Shown here piece after piece: positions 62,229 to 64,000 of a stretch of 64,000 nt of DNA; position 1 is the first letter of the stretch, and every line of letters begins with the position of its first letter. Source of the stretch: Thiothrix winogradskyi (lineage in GTDB: Bacteria > Pseudomonadota > Gammaproteobacteria > Thiotrichales > Thiotrichaceae); assembly GCF_021650935.1 (NCBI RefSeq), contig NZ_CP091244.1, positions 496,001-560,000 on the forward strand, written 5' to 3'. A program made the position numbers and the translations under genes. The notes under the pieces were generated by a model. It saw only the letters and a list, made by a program, of their open reading frames with translations. It made no database searches and was not told the origin of the DNA.

Positions 62229-63498
62229 GGGAACCTCTAAAAACCCGGCGTATTGCAACGGTTAGCGTTGGCCTATCGGCATTTTGTTAAAAAAACACCA
62301 ACCCATCTCAATTTTTAGCACACCAAGCCACAATCAGGTTGTTTTTCCGCATTTTTGCTGTTTTTTCGGGAATTTCTCCATCAAATGGGCACAACTCCGC
62401 CCTCTCTGAGCGAACAGAGCCGACGCAGGTTATACACGGTTGCTTTGATGCTGAGGCCGAATACTGCCCGTGCCAACCCAATGCTGCGGATGGCTTTGCC
62501 ACCCATCGCACAGATTGACCCAAACACATGCTCAACCCGTGCGCGGGGTCTGGCGATGCGGGTGTTGCGGCGTTTCTGGCAGTCGGATTGCGGCTTGCCT
62601 TTCTTGGCTTTGTGCTGGATGTGTAACCGCCAGCTACCTTGGTTGAGGCGTTGTTCACGGGATTGGTCTTCATAACCTTTGTCCGCCCATACGTCACGGC
62701 TGGTGTTGGCTCGGTCAAGCACCGCTTCAAAATGGTTGGTGTCATGCTCTTTGGCGGTGCTGATGTGGCGTTTGCGGATGAGTTTGTATTTCCGATCGGC
62801 ACTGATACTGAGTTTGTAGCCGTGGTAGCTTTTGCCGTGTTTTTTCGTCCAGCTTGCTTCCGTATCCTTTTGGCGACGTTGGGCAGGTGTCCAGCCAGCG
62901 GGTGTTGCCGCTTGTTCCAACAGCGCTTTTTCTTCTTTGTGGAAATGTTGTTTAGGGGCTTCCACCAGCGTGGCATCGACGATTTGACCACCACGGGCAA
63001 TAAAACCGTGTTGTTGTAATTGCCGTTGGACGGCATCAAACAGGGCATCCGCACCACCTGCCGCACTGATCCGTTCACGGAATACCCACAAGGTATTGGC
63101 ATCCGGGATCGTGCTGGAATGACGCAGGCCACAAAACCGTTGGAACGACAGCCGGTCAAGCAATTGGTATTCCAATGCCTCGTCCGACAGGTTGTACAGG
63201 TGTTGCAACACCAAGACCCGTACCATCAGTTCCGTTGGGTAGGGTGGACGGCCTCCTCGCTTGTCACTTGGGCGTGGGGCGATGTGGTCGATTTCTGCTG
63301 CCAAGGCGACAAAGTTGACGTGCTGGTTCAGCGTGGACAGCAGGTCGCCCTTGCGGTCGAGTTTCTGTTCACGCTCTTCGGCGGCAAACAGACTGGTTTT
63401 GATGGCACTTTTCTTGGGCATGGCTAGTAACGGGGCGGTGGCTCAGATGAGCATTTTCTCACATTTGTGTGGGTATCAGTGGGTTTTTAGAGGTTCCC
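62229..63498. mobile_element. IS5-family insertion sequence, complete
   Basis: This 1270-bp element is bounded by perfect 18-bp terminal inverted repeats GGGAACCTCTAAAAACCC (62229-62246) and its complement (63481-63498). It is flanked by the 4-bp target duplication TAAT (62225-62228 and 63499-63502). One transposase gene fills it. The intact ends, intact transposase and perfect target repeat point to a recent insertion. Confidence 0.95.
62381..63421 (-). CDS. IS5-family DDE transposase
   Basis: The 346-residue product has the DUF772-type N-terminal domain (YPTELMVRVLVLQHLYNLSD) and the DDE core: first Asp in GQIVDATLVEAPKQ, second in DVWADKGYED, and Glu in ARVEHVFGSI. It reads without frameshift or stop, so it should be active. 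The frame lies wholly inside the terminal repeats of the element. Confidence 0.94.
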   Translation of the reverse strand: MPKKSAIKTSLFAAEEREQKLDRKGDLLSTLNQHVNFVALAAEIDHIAPRPSDKRGGRPPYPTELMVRVLVLQHLYNLSDEALEYQLLDRLSFQRFCGLRHSSTIPDANTLWVFRERISAAGGADALFDAVQRQLQQHGFIARGGQIVDATLVEAPKQHFHKEEKALLEQAATPAGWTPAQRRQKDTEASWTKKHGKSYHGYKLSISADRKYKLIRKRHISTAKEHDTNHFEAVLDRANTSRDVWADKGYEDQSREQRLNQGSWRLHIQHKAKKGKPQSDCQKRRNTRIARPRARVEHVFGSICAMGGKAIRSIGLARAVFGLSIKATVYNLRRLCSLREGGVVPI

Positions 63499-64000
63499 TA
63501 ATGTAATCAGGAGTCCATTCTTCATAATATGGTTCATAAGGTTTTCTTTTGCTATCACTCCACTCATTATTGATGTTTCGGTATAAAGCTAACAATGCCA
63601 TTGCTCGATGTTGTCCATCAACAATAACAAGCTTGCATCTTTTATTGTTAAATCTAAATTTAACTAATTGCTTTTTCAATATGACATTGTTAGGCATCAT
63701 CGGTTGTTCAAACTGAAAAACCTCACTGCCAATTTCTCCTGAACGAGTAATATACCATTTAGCAATACCATTTTTCTTTTCATTTGACTCAAAAGCAGTA
63801 ACTTTAGGGTATCTTTTTTCTGGGTTTGCTCCGATGGATTCTATTGGCAAAGCCATTATGACTATAGGTGGAAAAAATTTTACGGAGACTGTATTTTCTT
63901 CATCTAAAATATAAGGAATTAACTTTGAAGATACCCTTGCATCATTAATATCCCTTTGCATTATTTGGTCAAAGTCTAAAGATTTTGTATCGAAAATTTC
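63499..64000 (-). pseudogene. DGQHR-domain protein (DndB-like), 5' part, start off window
   Basis: The frame is open to the right edge (EIFDTKSLDFDQI before the first internal ATG at 63961), so the true start is outside the window. The stretch carries the DGQHR motif itself in KLVIVDGQHRAMALLALYRN, together with NDARVSSKLIPYILDEEN. It runs into the IS at 63498. Joining it to the 3' part without the IS and one TAAT copy keeps the frame (YIRQFNL). DGQHR proteins occur in dnd clusters and in other defence settings. Confidence 0.85.

Noticed and set aside
62308..63159. 283-codon frame antisense to or offset within the IS transposase
   Set aside because: It overlaps the intact 346-residue transposase in another frame and has a basic low-complexity product.

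Overview
The window reads as chromosome of a sulfur-oxidising gammaproteobacterium. The ruvB-ybgC-tolQRAB-pal-cpoB block and the nnr-tsaE-amidase block are gammaproteobacterial gene orders. A DsrC/TusE-family protein and a YeeE/YedE sulfur transporter point to sulfur metabolism. A Thiothrix-like organism (Thiotrichales) is my inference from overall protein flavour; no rRNA or other marker is present to prove it.

Layout. 1-12.6 kb: a cut-off B12/radical SAM gene, a secreted 3D-domain protein, a BaiN/YhiN-type flavoprotein, a TusE-like sulfur carrier, nadA, a Tat-exported amidase, tsaE, nnr, a membrane diguanylate cyclase, a TPR protein and a V8-like lipoprotein protease. 12.7-16.4 kb: hrpA. 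16.4-30.4 kb (minus strand): a 12-gene Wzx/Wzy-type capsule or exopolysaccharide operon. It runs from a WecA-like initiating transferase through aminotransferase, flippase, glycosyltransferases, polymerase and GDP-fucose/GDP-mannose genes to a Wzc-type tyrosine kinase. A near-canonical ops (RfaH) element lies in its leader. 31.3-38 kb: ruvB and the complete Tol-Pal operon, closed by a strong terminator. 38-41.6 kb: a small unknown protein with a membrane-spanning SMC/YhaN-like ATPase, the YeeE/YedE transporter and tRNA-Lys(TTT). 41.8-52.4 kb: BrnT/BrnA, a 2OG-Fe(II) oxygenase-like protein, ComM/YifB, an MFS transporter, a transaldolase-like aldolase, an ABC-2 exporter, a hemerythrin-like protein, a papain-like protease with four acidic repeats, and asd.

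52.5-64 kb is a defence/toxin-antitoxin island: HipB with a truncated HipA, a NERD-UvrD helicase, a PIN/RHH pair, a Phd/YefM antitoxin with a truncated PIN, AbiEi/AbiEii, a DNA-phosphorothioation-associated methyltransferase, and a DGQHR (DndB-like) gene split by a 1270-bp IS5-family element.

The most notable structure is a pair of 94-bp direct repeats (52999-53092 and 58031-58124, 86/94 identical) about 5 kb apart. Each holds the abiE operator-like inverted repeat and the first nine abiEi codons. The left copy is fused to the broken hipA. The island therefore seems to have been assembled, or to have lost material, at a duplicated abiE promoter. The IS insertion has a 4-bp target duplication, and removing it restores the DGQHR reading frame. 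That gene is coupled (TAATG) to the phosphorothioation-associated methyltransferase, so these two probably form one module whose remaining genes lie beyond the right edge.
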